Source: Isoperla grammatica (taxonomy: Eukaryota; Arthropoda; Insecta; Plecoptera; Perlodidae). Taken from it: 64,000 nt of DNA. The position numbers and the translations under genes were made by a program. This document shows, piece after piece, positions 1 through 15,000 of the stretch (its first letter is position 1; the number at the start of each line of letters is the position of its first letter). The notes under the pieces are model-generated. The model ran no database searches and had not been told where the DNA came from. It worked only from the letters and a program-made list of their open reading frames with translations. The stretch is from positions 44,946,965 through 45,010,964 of the forward strand of contig OX246744.1 of assembly GCA_945910005.1 (NCBI GenBank), given 5' to 3'.

Positions 1-3000
1 CTCTACGACGTGTATCGTGTAGAGACGGATCAATCAACGTGTGTATTTATTGCAGGTGTCTATCTATGAGGGTAGAGGGGCCGTGGTGCCGGTCCACATG
101 ACAGCTAGTGGACTCTACGACGTGTATCGTGTAAAGACGGATCAATCAACGTGTGTATTTATTGCAGGTGTCTATCTATGAGGGTAGAGAGGCCGTGGTG
201 CCGGTCCACATGACAGCTAGTGGACTCTACGACGTGTATCGTGTAGAGACGGATCAATCAACGTGTGTATTTATTGCAGGTGTCTATCTATGAGGGTAGA
301 GAGGCCGTGGTGCCGGTCCACATGACAGCTAGTGGACTCTACCACGTGTATCGTGTAGAGACGGATCAATCAACGTGTGTATTTATTGCAGGTGTCTATC
401 TATGAGGGTAGAGGGGCCGTGGTGCCGGTCCACATGACAGCTAGTGGACTCTACGACGTGTATCGTGTAGAGACGGATCAATCAACGTGTGTATTTATTG
501 CAGGTGTCTATCTATGAGGGTAGAGAGGCCGTGGTGCCGGTCCACATGACAGCTAGTGGACTCTACGACGTGTATCGTGTAGAGACGGATCAATCAACGT
601 GTGTATTTATTGCAGGTGTCTATCTATGAGGGTAGAGGGGCTGTGGTGCCGGTCCACATGACAGCTAGTGGACTCTACGACGTGTGTCGTGTAGAGACGG
701 ATCAATCAACGTGTGTATTTATTGCAGGTGTCTATCTATGAGGGTAGAGGGGCCGTGGTGCCGGTCCACATGACAGCTAGTGGACTCTACGACGTGTATC
801 GTGTAGAGACGGATCAATCAACGTGTGTATTTATTGCAGGTGTCTATCTATGAGGGTAGAGGGGCCGTGGTGCCGGTCCACATGACAGCTAGTGGACTCT
901 ACGACGTGTATCGTGTAGACACGGATCAATCAACGTGTGTATTTATTGCAGGTGTCTATCTATGAGGGTAGAGGGGCCGTGGTGCCGGTCCACATGACAG
1001 CTAGTGGACTCTACGACGTGTATCGTGTAGAGACGGATCAATCAACGTGTGTATTTATTGCAGGTGTCTATCTATGAGGGTAGAGGGGCTGTGGTGCCGG
1101 TCCACATGACAGCTAGTGGACTCTACGACGTGTATCGTGTAGAGACGGATCAATCAACGTGTGTATTTATTGCAGGTGTCTATCTATGAGGGTAGAGGGG
1201 CCGTGGTGCCGGTCCACATGACAGCTAGTGGACTCTACGACGTGTATCGTGTAGAGACGGATCAATCAACGTGTGTATTTATTGCAGGTGTCTATCTATG
1301 AGGGTAGAGAGGCCGTGGTGCCGGTCCACATGACAGCTAGTGGACTCTACGACGTGTATCGTGTAGAGACGGATCAATCAACGTGTGTATTTATTGCAGG
1401 TGTCTATCTATGAGGGTAGAGAGGCCGTGGTGCCGGTCCACATGACAGCTAGTGGACTCTACGACGTGTATCGTGTAGAGACGGATCAATCAACGTGTGT
1501 ATTTATTGCAGGTGTCTATCTATGAGGGTAGAGGGGCCGTGGTGCCGGTCCACATGACAGCTAGTGGACTCTACGACGTGTATCGTGTAGTGACGGATCA
1601 ATCAACGTGTGTATTTATTGCAGGTGTCTATCTATGAGGGTAGAGGGGCCGTGGTGCCGGTCCACATGACAGCTAGTGGACTCTACGACGTGTATCGTGT
1701 AGAGACGGATCAATCAACGTGTGTATTTATTGCAGGTGTCTATCTATGAGGGTAGAGGGGCCGTGGTGCCGGTCCACATGACAGCTAGTGGACTCTACGA
1801 CGTGTATCGTGTAGAGACGGATCAATCAACGTGTGTATTTATTGCAGGTGTCTATCTATGAGGGTAGAGGGGCCGTGGTGCCGGTCCACATGACAGCTAG
1901 TGGACTCTACGACGTGTATCGTGTAGAGACGGATCAATCAACGTGTGTATTTATTGCAGGTGTCTATCTATGAGGGTAGAGGAGCCGTGGTGCCGGTCCA
2001 CATGACAGTTAGTGGACTCTACGACGTGTATCGTGTAGAGACGGATCAATCAACGTGTGTATTTATTGCAGGTGTCTATCTATGAGGGTAGAGGAGCCGT
2101 GGTGCCGGTCCACATGACAGCTAGTGGACTCTACGACGTGTATCGTGTAGAGACGGATCAATCAACGTGTGTATTTATTGCAGGTGTCTATCTATGAGGG
2201 TAGAGGGGCCGTGGTGCCGGTCCACGTGACAGCTAGTGGACTCTACGACGTGTATCGTGTAGAGACGGATCAATCAACGTGTGTATTTATTGCAGGTGTC
2301 TATCTATGAGGGTAGAGGGGCCGTGGTGCCGGTCCACATGACAGCTAGTGGACTCTACGACGTGTATCGTGTAGAGACGGATCAATCAACGTGTGTATTT
2401 ATTGCAGGTGTCTATCTATGAGGGTAGAGAGGCTGTGGTGCCGGTCCACATGACAGCTAGTGGACTCTACGACGTGTATCGTGTAGAGACGGATCAATCA
2501 ACGTGTGTATTTATTGCAGGTGTCTATCTATGAGGGTAGAGGGGCCGTGGTGCCGGTCCACATGACAGCTAGTGGACTCTACGACGTGTATCGTGTAGAG
2601 ACGGATCAATCAACGTGTGTATTTATTGCAGGTGTCTATCTATGAGGGTAGAGGGGCTGTGGTGCCGGTCCACATGACAGCTAGTGGACTCTACGACGTG
2701 TATCGTGTAGAGACGGATCAATCAACGTGTGTATTTATTGCAGGTGTCTATTTATGAGGGTAGAGGGGCCGTGGTGCCGGTCCACATGACAGCTAGTGGA
2801 CTCTACGACGTGTATCGTGTAGAGACGGATCAATCAACGTGTGTATTTATTGCAGGTGTCTATCTATGAGGGTAGAGGGGCCGTGGTGCCGGTCCACATG
2901 ACAGCTAGTGGACTCTACGACGTGTATCGTGTAGAGACGGATCAATCAACGTGTGTATTTATTGCAGGTGTCTATCTATGAGGGTAGAGAGTCTGTGGTG

Positions 3001-6000
3001 CCGGTCCACATGACAGCTAGTGGACTCTACGACGTGTATCGTGTAGACACGGATCAATCAACGTGTGTATTTATTGCAGGTGTCTATCTATGAGGGTAGA
3101 GAGTCTGTGGTGCCGGTCCACATGACAGCTAGTGGACTCTACGACGTGTATCGTTTAGAGACGGATCAATCAACGTGTGTATTTATTGCAGGTGTCTATC
3201 TATGAGGGTAGAGGGGCTGTGGTGCCGGTCCACATGACAGCTAGTGGACTCTACGACGTGTATCGTGTAGAGATGGATCAATCAACGTGTGTATTTATTG
3301 CAGGTGTCTATCTATGAGGGTAGAGGGGCCGTGGTGCCGGTCCACATGACAGCTAGTGGACTCTACGACGTGTATCGTGTAGAGACGGATCAATCAACGT
3401 GTGTATTTATTGCAGGTGTCTATCTATGAGGGTAGAGAGGCTGTGGTGCCGGTCCACATGACAGCTAGTGGACTCTACGACGTGTATCGTGTAGAGACGG
3501 ATCAATCAACGTGTGTATTTATTGCAGGTGTCTATCTATGAGGGTAGAGGGGCCGTGGTGCCGGTCCACATGACAGCTAGTGGACTCTACGACGTGTATC
3601 GTGTAGAGACGGATCAATCAACGTGTGTATTTATTGCAGGTGTCTATCTATGAGGGTAGAGGGGCTGTGGTGCCGGTCCACATGACAGCTAGTGGACTCT
3701 ACGACGTGTATCGTGTAGAGACGGATCAATCAACGTGTGTATTTATTGCAGGTGTCTATCTATGAGGGTAGAGAGGCCGTGGTGCCGGTCCTCATGACAG
3801 CTAGTGGACTCTACGACGTGTATCGTGTAGTGACGGATTAATCAACGTGTGTATTTATTGCAGGTGTCTATCTATGAGGGTAGAGGGGCCGTGGTGCCGG
3901 TCCACATGACAGCTAGTGGACTCTACGACGTGTATCGTGTAGAGACGGATCAATCAACGTGTGTATTTATTGCAGGTGTCTATCTATGAGGGTAGAGGGG
4001 CTGTGGTGCCGGTCCGCATGACAGCTAGTGGACTCTACGACGTGTATCGTGTAGAGACGGATCAATCAACGTGTGTATTTATTGCAGGTGTCTATCTATG
4101 AGGGTAGAGGGGCCGTGGTGCCGGTCCACATGACAGCTAGTGGACTCTACGACGTGTATCGTGTAGAGACGGATCAATCAACGTGTGTATTTATTGCAGG
4201 TGTCTATCTATGAGGGTAGAGGGGCCGTGGTGCCGGTCCACATGACAGCTAGTGGACTCTACGACGTGTATCGTGTAGAGACGGATCAATCAACGTGTGT
4301 ATTTATTGCAGGTGTCTATCTATGAGGGTAGAGGGGCCGTGGTGCCGGTCCACATGACAGCTAGTGGACTCTACGACGTGTATCGTGTAGAGACGGATCA
4401 ATCAACGTGTGTATTTATTGCAGGTGTCTATCTATGAGGGTAGAGGGGCTGTGGTGCCGGTCCACATGACAGCTAGTGGACTCTACGACGTGTATCGTGT
4501 AGAGACGGATCAATCAACGTGTGTATTTATTGCAGGTGTCTATCTATGAGGGTAGAGAGGCCGTGGTGCCGGTCCACATGACAGCTAGTGACTCTACGAC
4601 GTGTATCGTGTAGAGACGGATCAATCAACGTGTGTATTTATTGCAGGTGTCTATCTATGAGGGTAGAGGGGCTGTGGTGCCGGTCCACATGACAGCTAGT
4701 GACTCTACGACGTGTATCGTGTAGAGACGGATCAATCAACGTGTGTATTTATTGCAGGTGTCTATCTATGAGGGTAGAGAGGCCGTGGTGCCGGTCCACA
4801 TGACAGCTAGTGGACTCTACGACGTGTATCGTGTAGAGACGGATCAATCAACGTGTGTATTTATTGCAGGTGTCTATCTATGAGGGTAGAGAGGCCGTGG
4901 TGCCGGTCCACATGACAGCTAGTGGACTCTACGACGTGTATCGTGTAGAGACGGATCAATCAACGTGTGTATTTATTGCAGGTGTCTATCTATGAGGGTA
5001 GAGGGGCCGTGGTGCCGGTCCACATGACAGCTAGTGGACTCTACGACGTGTATCGTGTAGTGACGGATCAATCAACGTGTGTATTTATTGCAGGTGTCTA
5101 TCTATGAGGGTAGAGGGGCCGTGGTGCCGGTCCACATGACAGCTAGTGGACTCTACGACGTGTATCGTGTAGAGACGGATCAATCAACGTGTGTATTTAT
5201 TGCAGGTGTCTATCTATGAGGGTAGAGGGGCCGTGGTGCCGGTCCACATGACAGCTAGTGGACTCTACGACGTGTATCGTGTAGAGACGGATCAATCAAC
5301 GTGTGTATTTATTGCAGGTGTCTATCTATGAGGGTAGAGGGGCCGTGGTGCCGGTCCACATGACAGCTAGTGGACTCTACGACGTGTATCGTGTAGAGAC
5401 GGATCAATCAACGTGTGTATTTATTGCAGGTGTCTATCTATGAGGGTAGAGGAGCCGTGGTGCCGGTCCACATGACAGTTAGTGGACTCTACGACGTGTA
5501 TCGTGTAGAGACGGATCAATCAACGTGTGTATTTATTGCAGGTGTCTATCTATGAGGGTAGAGGAGCCGTGGTGCCGGTCCACATGACAGCTAGTGGACT
5601 CTACGACGTGTATCGTGTAGAGACGGATCAATCAACGTGTGTATTTATTGCAGGTGTCTATCTATGAGGGTAGAGGGGCCGTGGTGCCGGTCCACGTGAC
5701 AGCTAGTGGACTCTACGACGTGTATCGTGTAGAGACGGATCAATCAACGTGTGTATTTATTGCAGGTGTCTATCTATGAGGGTAGAGGGGCCGTGGTGCC
5801 GGTCCACATGACAGCTAGTGGACTCTACGACGTGTATCGTGTAGAGACGGATCAATCAACGTGTGTATTTATTGCAGGTGTCTATCTATGAGGGTAGAGA
5901 GGCTGTGGTGCCGGTCCACATGACAGCTAGTGGACTCTACGACGTGTATCGTGTAGAGACGGATCAATCAACGTGTGTATTTATTGCAGGTGTCTATCTA

Positions 6001-9000
6001 TGAGGGTAGAGGGGCCGTGGTGCCGGTCCACATGACAGCTAGTGGACTCTACGACGTGTATCGTGTAGAGACGGATCAATCAACGTGTGTATTTATTGCA
6101 GGTGTCTATCTATGAGGGTAGAGGGGCTGTGGTGCCGGTCCACATGACAGCTAGTGGACTCTACGACGTGTATCGTGTAGAGACGGATCAATCAACGTGT
6201 GTATTTATTGCAGGTGTCTATTTATGAGGGTAGAGGGGCCGTGGTGCCGGTCCACATGACAGCTAGTGGACTCTACGACGTGTATCGTGTAGAGACGGAT
6301 CAATCAACGTGTGTATTTATTGCAGGTGTCTATCTATGAGGGTAGAGGGGCCGTGGTGCCGGTCCACATGACAGCTAGTGGACTCTACGACGTGTATCGT
6401 GTAGAGACGGATCAATCAACGTGTGTATTTATTGCAGGTGTCTATCTATGAGGGTAGAGAGTCTGTGGTGCCGGTCCACATGACAGCTAGTGGACTCTAC
6501 GACGTGTATCGTGTAGACACGGATCAATCAACGTGTGTATTTATTGCAGGTGTCTATCTATGAGGGTAGAGAGTCTGTGGTGCCGGTCCACATGACAGCT
6601 AGTGGACTCTACGACGTGTATCGTTTAGAGACGGATCAATCAACGTGTGTATTTATTGCAGGTGTCTATCTATGAGGGTAGAGGGGCTGTGGTGCCGGTC
6701 CACATGACAGCTAGTGGACTCTACGACGTGTATCGTGTAGAGATGGATCAATCAACGTGTGTATTTATTGCAGGTGTCTATCTATGAGGGTAGAGGGGCC
6801 GTGGTGCCGGTCCACATGACAGCTAGTGGACTCTACGACGTGTATCGTGTAGAGACGGATCAATCAACGTGTGTATTTATTGCAGGTGTCTATCTATGAG
6901 GGTAGAGAGGCTGTGGTGCCGGTCCACATGACAGCTAGTGGACTCTACGACGTGTATCGTGTAGAGACGGATCAATCAACGTGTGTATTTATTGCAGGTG
7001 TCTATCTATGAGGGTAGAGGGGCCGTGGTGCCGGTCCACATGACAGCTAGTGGACTCTACGACGTGTATCGTGTAGAGACGGATCAATCAACGTGTGTAT
7101 TTATTGCAGGTGTCTATCTATGAGGGTAGAGGGGCTGTGGTGCCGGTCCACATGACAGCTAGTGGACTCTACGACGTGTATCGTGTAGAGACGGATCAAT
7201 CAACGTGTGTATTTATTGCAGGTGTCTATCTATGAGGGTAGAGAGGCCGTGGTGCCGGTCCTCATGACAGCTAGTGGACTCTACGACGTGTATCGTGTAG
7301 TGACGGATTAATCAACGTGTGTATTTATTGCAGGTGTCTATCTATGAGGGTAGAGGGGCCGTGGTGCCGGTCCACATGACAGCTAGTGGACTCTACGACG
7401 TGTATCGTGTAGAGACGGATCAATCAACGTGTGTATTTATTGCAGGTGTCTATCTATGAGGGTAGAGGGGCTGTGGTGCCGGTCCGCATGACAGCTAGTG
7501 GACTCTACGACGTGTATCGTGTAGAGACGGATCAATCAACGTGTGTATTTATTGCAGGTGTCTATCTATGAGGGTAGAGGGGCCGTGGTGCCGGTCCACA
7601 TGACAGCTAGTGGACTCTACGACGTGTATCGTGTAGAGACGGATCAATCAACGTGTGTATTTATTGCAGGTGTCTATCTATGAGGGTAGAGGGGCCGTGG
7701 TGCCGGTCCACATGACAGCTAGTGGACTCTACGACGTGTATCGTGTAGAGACGGATCAATCAACGTGTGTATTTATTGCAGGTGTCTATCTATGAGGGTA
7801 GAGGGGCCGTGGTGCCGGTCCACATGACAGCTAGTGGACTCTACGACGTGTATCGTGTAGAGACGGATCAATCAACGTGTGTATTTATTGCAGGTGTCTA
7901 TCTATGAGGGTAGAGGGGCTGTGGTGCCGGTCCACATGACAGCTAGTGGACTCTACGACGTGTATCGTGTAGAGACGGATCAATCAACGTGTGTATTTAT
8001 TGCAGGTGTCTATCTATGAGGGTAGAGAGGCCGTGGTGCCGGTCCACATGACAGCTAGTGACTCTACGACGTGTATCGTGTAGAGACGGATCAATCAACG
8101 TGTGTATTTATTGCAGGTGTCTATCTATGAGGGTAGAGGGGCTGTGGTGCCGGTCCACATGACAGCTAGTGACTCTACGACGTGTATCGTGTAGAGACGG
8201 ATCAATCAACGTGTGTATTTATTGCAGGTGTCTATCTATGAGGGTAGAGAGGCCGTGGTGCCGGTCCACATGACAGCTAGTGACTCTACGACGTGTATCG
8301 TGTAGAGACGGATCAATCAACGTGTGTATTTATTGCAGGTGTCTATCTATGAGGGTAGAGGGGCTGTGGTGCCGGTCCACATGACAGCTAGTGGACTCTA
8401 CGACGTGTATCGTGTAGAGTTGCATCAATCAACGTGTGTATTTATTGCAGGTGTCTATCTATGAGGGTAGAGGGGCTGTGGTGCCGGTCCACATGACAGC
8501 TAGTGGACTCTACGACGTGTATCGTGTAGAGACGAATCAATCAACGTGTGTATTTATTGCAGGTGTCTATCTATGAGGGTAGAGGGGCTGGGGTGCCGGT
8601 CCACATGACAGCTAGTGGACTCTACGACGCGTATCGTGTAGAGACGGATCAATCAACGTGTGTATTTATTGCAGGTGTCTATCTATGAGGGTAGAGGGGC
8701 CGTGGTGCCGGTCCACATGACAGCTAGTGGACTCTACGACGTGTATCGTGTAGAGACGGATCAATCAACGTGTGTATTTATTGCAGGTGTCTATCTATGA
8801 GGGTAGAGGGGCCGTGGTGCCGGTCCACATGACAGCTAGTGGACTCTACGACGTGTATCGTGTAGAGACGGATCAATCAACGTGTGTATTTATTGCAGGT
8901 GTCTATCTATGAGGGTAGAGGGGCTGTGGTGCCGGTCCACATGACAGCTAGTGGACTCTACGACGTGTATCGTGTAGAGACGGATCAATCAACGTGTGTA

Positions 9001-12000
9001 TTTATTGCAGGTGTCTATCTATGAGGGTAGAGGGGCCGTGGTGCCGGTCCACATGACAGCTAGTGGACTCTACGACGTGTATCGTGTAGAGACGGATCAA
9101 TCAACGTGTGTATTTATTGCAGGTGTCTATCTATGAGGGTAGAGGGGCTGGGGTGCCGGTCCACATGACAGCTAGTGGACTCTACGACGTGTATCGTGTA
9201 GAGACGGATCAATCAACGTGTGTATTTATTGCAGGTGTCTATCTATGAGGGTAGAGGGGCTGTGGTGCTGGTCCACATGACAGCTAGTGGACTCTACGAC
9301 GTGTATCGTGTAGAGACGGATCAATCAACGTGTGTATTTATTGCAGGTGTCTATCTATGAGGGTAGAGGGGCCGTGGTCCACATGACAGCTAGTGGACTC
9401 TACGACGTGTATCGTGTAGAGACGGATCAATCAACGTGTGTATTTATTGCAGGTGTCTATCTATGAGGGTAGAGAGGCCGTGGTGCCGGTCCACATGACA
9501 GCTAGTGGACTCTACGACGTGTATCGTGTAGAGACGGATCAATCAACGTGTGTATTTATTGCAGGTGTCTATCTATGAGGGTAGAGGGGCCGTGGTCCAC
9601 ATGACAGCTAGTGGACTCTACGACGTGTATCGTGTAGAGACGGATCAATCAACGTGTGTATTTATTGCAGGTGTCTATCTATGAGGGTAGAGGGGCCGTG
9701 GTGCCGGTCCACATGACAGCTAGTGGACTCTACGACGTGTATCGTGTAGAGACGGATCAATCAACGTGTGTATTTATTGCAGGTGTCTATCTATGAGGGT
9801 AGAGGGGCCGTGGTGCCGGTCCACATGACAGCTAGTGGACTCTACGACGTGTATCGTGTAGAGACGGATCAATCAACGTGTGTATTTATTGCAGGTGTCT
9901 ATCTATGAGGGTAGAGGGGCTGTGGTGCCGGTCCACATGACAGCTAGTGGACTCTACGACGTGTATCGTGTAGAGACGGATCAATCAACGTGTGTATTTA
10001 TTGCAGGTGTCTATCTATGAGGGTAGAGGGGCCGTGGTCCACATGACAGCTAGTGGACTCTACGACGTGTATCGTGTAGAGACGGATCAATCAACGTGTG
10101 TATTTATTGCAGGTGTCTATCTATGAGGGTAGAGGGGCCGTGGTGCCGGTCCACATGACAGCTAGTGGACTCTACGACGTGTATCGTGTAGAGACGGATC
10201 AATCAACGTGTGTATTTATTGCAGGTGTCTATCTATGAGGGTAGAGGGGCCGTGGTGCCGGTCCACATGACAGCTAGTGGACTCTACGACGTGTATCGTG
10301 TAGAGACGGATCAATCAACGTGTGTATTTATTGCAGGTGTCTATCTATGAGTGTAGAGGGGCCGTGGTGCCGGTCCACATGACAGCAAGTGGACTCTACG
10401 ACGTGTATCGTGTAGAGACGGATCAATCAACGTGTGTATTTATTGCAGGTGTCTATCTATGAGGGTAGAGGGGCCGTGGTGCTGGTCCACATGACAGCTA
10501 GTGGACTCTACGACGTGTAGAGACGGATCAATCAACGTGTGTATTTATTGCAGGTGTCTATCTATGAGGGTAGAGGGGCCGTGGTGCCGGTCCACATGAC
10601 AGCTAGTGGACTCTACGACGTGTATCGTGTAGAGACGGATCAATCAACGTGTGTATTTATTGCAGGTGTCTATCTATGAGGGTAGAGGGGCCGTGGTGCC
10701 GGTCCACATGACAGCTAGTGGACTCTACGACGTGTATCGTGTAGAGACGGATGAATCAACGTGTGTATTTATTGCAGGTGTCTATCTATGAGGGTAGAGG
10801 GGCCGTGGTGCCGGTCCACATGACAGCTAGTGGACTCTACGACGTGTATCGTGTAGAGACGGATCAATCAACGTGTGTATTTATTGCAGGTGTCTATCTA
10901 TGAGGGTAGAGGGGCTGTGGTGCCGGTCCACATGACAGCTAGTGGACTCTACGACGTGTATCGTGTAGAGACGGATCAATCAACGTGTGTATTTATTGCA
11001 GGTGTCTATCTATGAGGGTAGAGGGGCCGTGGTGCCGGTCCACATGACAGCTAGTGGACTCTACGACGTGTATCGTGTAGAGACGGATCAATCAACGTGT
11101 GTATTTATTGCAGGTGTCTATCTATGAGGGTAGAGGGGCCGTGCTGCCGGTCCACATGACAGCTAGTGGACTCTACGACGTGTATCGTGTAGAGACGGAT
11201 CAATCAACGTGTGTATTTATTGCAGGTGTCTATCTATGAGGGTAGAGGGGCCGTGGTGCCGGTCCACATGACAGCTAGTGGACTCTACGACGTGTATCGT
11301 GTAGAGACGGATCAATCAACGTGTGTATTTATTGCAGGTGTCTATCTATGAGGGTAGAGGGGCTGTGGTGCCGGTCCACATGACAGCTAGTGGACTCTAC
11401 GACGTGTATCGTGTAGAGACGGATCAATCAACGTGTGTATTTATTGCAGGTGTCTATCTATGAGGGTAGAGTGGCCGTGGTGCCGGTCCACATGACAGCT
11501 AGTGGACTCTACGACGTGTATCGTGTAGAGACGGATCAATCAACGTGTGTATTTATTGCAGGTGTCTATCTATGAGGGTAGAGGGGCTGTGGTGCCGGTC
11601 CACATGACAGCTAGTGGACTCTACGACGTGTATCGTGTAGAGACGGATCAATCAACGTGTGTATTTATTGCAGGTGTCTATCTATGAGGGTAGAGGGGCC
11701 GTGGTGCCGGTCCACATGACAGCTAGTGGACTCTACGACGTGTATCGTGTAGAGACGGATCAATCAACGTGTGTATTTATTGCAGGTGTCTATCTATGAG
11801 GGTAGAGGGGCCGTGGTGCCGGTCCACATGACAGCTAGTGGACTCTACGACGTGTATCGTGTAGAGACGGATCAATCAACGTGTGTATTTATTGCAGGTG
11901 TCTATCTATGAGGGTAGAGGGGCCGTGGTGCCGGTCCACATGACAGCTAGTGGACTCTACGACGTGTATCGTGTAGAGACGGATCAATCAACGTGTGTAT

Positions 12001-15000
12001 TTATTGCAGGTGTCTATCTATGAGGGTAGAGGGGCCGTGGTGCCGGTCCACATGACAGCTAGTGGACTCTACGACGTGTATCGTGTAGAGACGCATCAAT
12101 CAACGTGTGTATTTATTGCAGGTGTCTATCTATGAGGGTAGAGGGGCCGTGGTGCCGGTCCACATGACAGCTAGTGGACTCTACAACGTGTATCGTGTAG
12201 AGACGGATCAATCAACGTGTGTATTTATTGCAGGTGTCTATCTATGAGGGTAGAGGGGCCGTGGTGCCGGTCCACATGACAGCTAGTGGACTCTACGACG
12301 TGTATCGTGTAGAGACGGATCAATCAACGTGTGTATTTATTGCAGGTGTCTATCTATGAGGGTAGAGGGGCTGTGGTGCCGGTCCACATGACAGCTAGTG
12401 GACTCTACGACGTGTATCGTGTAGAGACGGATCAATCAACGTGTGTATTTATTGCAGGTGTCTATCTATGAGGGTAGAGGGGCTGTGGTGCCGGTCCACA
12501 TGACAGCTAGTGGACTCTACGACGTGTATCGTGTAGAGACGGATCAATCAACGTGTGTATTTATTGCAGGTGTCTATCTATGAGGGTAGAGGGGCTGGGG
12601 TGCCGGTCCACATGACAGCTAGTGGACTCTACGACGTGTATCGTGTAGAGACGGATCAATCAACGTGTGTATTTATTGCAGGTGTCTATCTATGAGGGTA
12701 GAGGGGCCGTGGTGCCGGTCCACATGACAGCTAGTGGACTCTACGACGTGTATCGTGTAGAGACGGATCAATCAACGTGTGTATTTATTGCAGGTGTCTA
12801 TCTATGAGGGTAGAGGGGCCGTGGTGCCGGTCCACATGACAGCTAGTGGACTCTACGACGTGTATCGTGTAGAGACGGATCAATCAACGTGTGTATTTAT
12901 TGCAGGTGTCTATCTATGAGGGTAGAGGGGCCGTGGTGCCGGTCCACATGACAGCTAGTGGACTCTACGACGTGTATCGTGTAGAGACGGATCAATCAAC
13001 GTGTGTATTTATTGCAGGTGTCTATCTATGAGGGTAGAGGGGCCGTGGTGCCGGTCCACATGACAGCTAGTGGACTCTACGACGTGTATCGTGTAGAGAC
13101 GGATCAATCAACGTGTGTATTTATTGCAGGTGTCTATCTATGAGGGTAGAGGGGCCGTGGTGCCGGTCCACATGACAGCTAGTGGACTCTACGACGTGTA
13201 TTGTGTAGAGACGGATCAATCAACGTGTGTATTTATTGCAGGTGTCTATCTATGAGGGTAGAGGGGCCGTGGTGCCGGTCCACATGACAGCTAGTGGACT
13301 CTACGACGTGTATCGTGTAGAGACGGATCAATCAACGTGTGTATTTATTGCAGGTGTCTATCTATGAGGGTAGAGGGGCCGTGGTGCCGGTCCACATGAC
13401 AGCTAGTGGACTCTACGACGTGTATCGTGTAGAGACGGATCAATCAACGTGTGTATTTATTGCAGGTGTCTATCTATGAGGGTAGAGGGGCTGTGGTGCC
13501 GGTCCACATGACAGCTAGTGGACTCTACGACGTGTATCGTGTAGAGACGGATCAATCAACGTGTGTATTTATTGCAGGTGTCTATCTATGAGGGTAGAGG
13601 GGCCGTGGTGCCGGTCCACATGACAGCTAGTGGACTCTACGACGTGTATCGTGTAGAGACGGATCAATCAACGTGTGTATTTATTGCAGGTGTCTATCTA
13701 TGAGGGTAGAGGGGCCGTGGTGCCGGTCCACATGACAGCTAGTGGACTCTACGACGTGTATCGTGTAGAGACGGATCAATCAACGTGTGTATTTATTGCA
13801 GGTGTCTATCTATGAGGGTAGAGGGGCTGTGGTGCCGGTCCACATGACAGCTAGTGGACTCTACGACGTGTATCGTGTAGAGACGGATCAATCAACGTGT
13901 GTATTTATTGCAGGTGTCTATCTATGAGGGTAGAGGGGCTGTGGTGCCGGTCCACATGACAGCTAGTGGACTCTACGACGTGTATCGTGTAGAGACGGAT
14001 CAATCAACGTGTGTATTTATTGCAGGTGTCTATCTATGAGGGTAGAGGGGCTGTGGTGCCGGTCCACATGACAGCTAGTGGACTCTACGACGTGTATCGT
14101 GTAGAGACGGATCAATCAACGTGTGTATTTATTGCAGGTGTCTATCTATGAGGGTAGAGGGGCTGTGGTGCCGGTCCACATGACAGCTAGTGGACTCTAC
14201 GACGTGTATCGTGTAGAGACGGATCAATCAACGTGTGTATTTATTGCAGGTGTCTATCTATGAGGGTAGAGGAGCTGTGGTGCCGGTCCACATGACAGCT
14301 AGTGGACTCTACGACGTGTATCGTGTAGAGACGGATCAATCAACGTGTGTATTTATTGCAGGTGTCTATCTATGAGGGTAGAGGGGCCGTGGTGCCGGTC
14401 CACATGACAGCTAGTGGACTCTACGACGTGTATCGTGTAGAGACGGATCAATCAACGTGTGTATTTATTGCAGGTGTCTATCTATGAGGGTAGAGGGGCC
14501 GGGGTGCCGGTCCACATGACAGCTAGTGGACTCTACGACGTGTATCGTGTAGAGACGGATCAATCAACGTGTGTATTTATTGCAGGTGTCTATCTATGAG
14601 GGTAGAGGGGCTGGGGTGCCGGTCCACATGACAGCTAGTGGACTCTACGACGTGTATCGTGTAGAGACGGATCAATCAACGTGTGTATTTATTGCAGGTG
14701 TCTATCTATGAGGGTAGAGGGGCCGTGGTGCCGGTCCACATGACAGCTAGTGGACTCTACGACGTGTATCGTGTAGAGACGGATCAATCAACGTGTGTAT
14801 TTATTGCAGGTGTCTATCTATGAGGGTAGAGGGGCCGTGGTGCCGGTCCACATGACAGCTAGTGGACTCTACGACGTGTATCGTGTAGAGACGGATCAAT
14901 CAACGTGTGTATTTATTGCAGGTGTCTATCTATGAGGGTAGAGGGGCTGTGGTGCCGGTCCACATGACAGCTAGTGGACTCTACGACGTGTATCGTGTAG

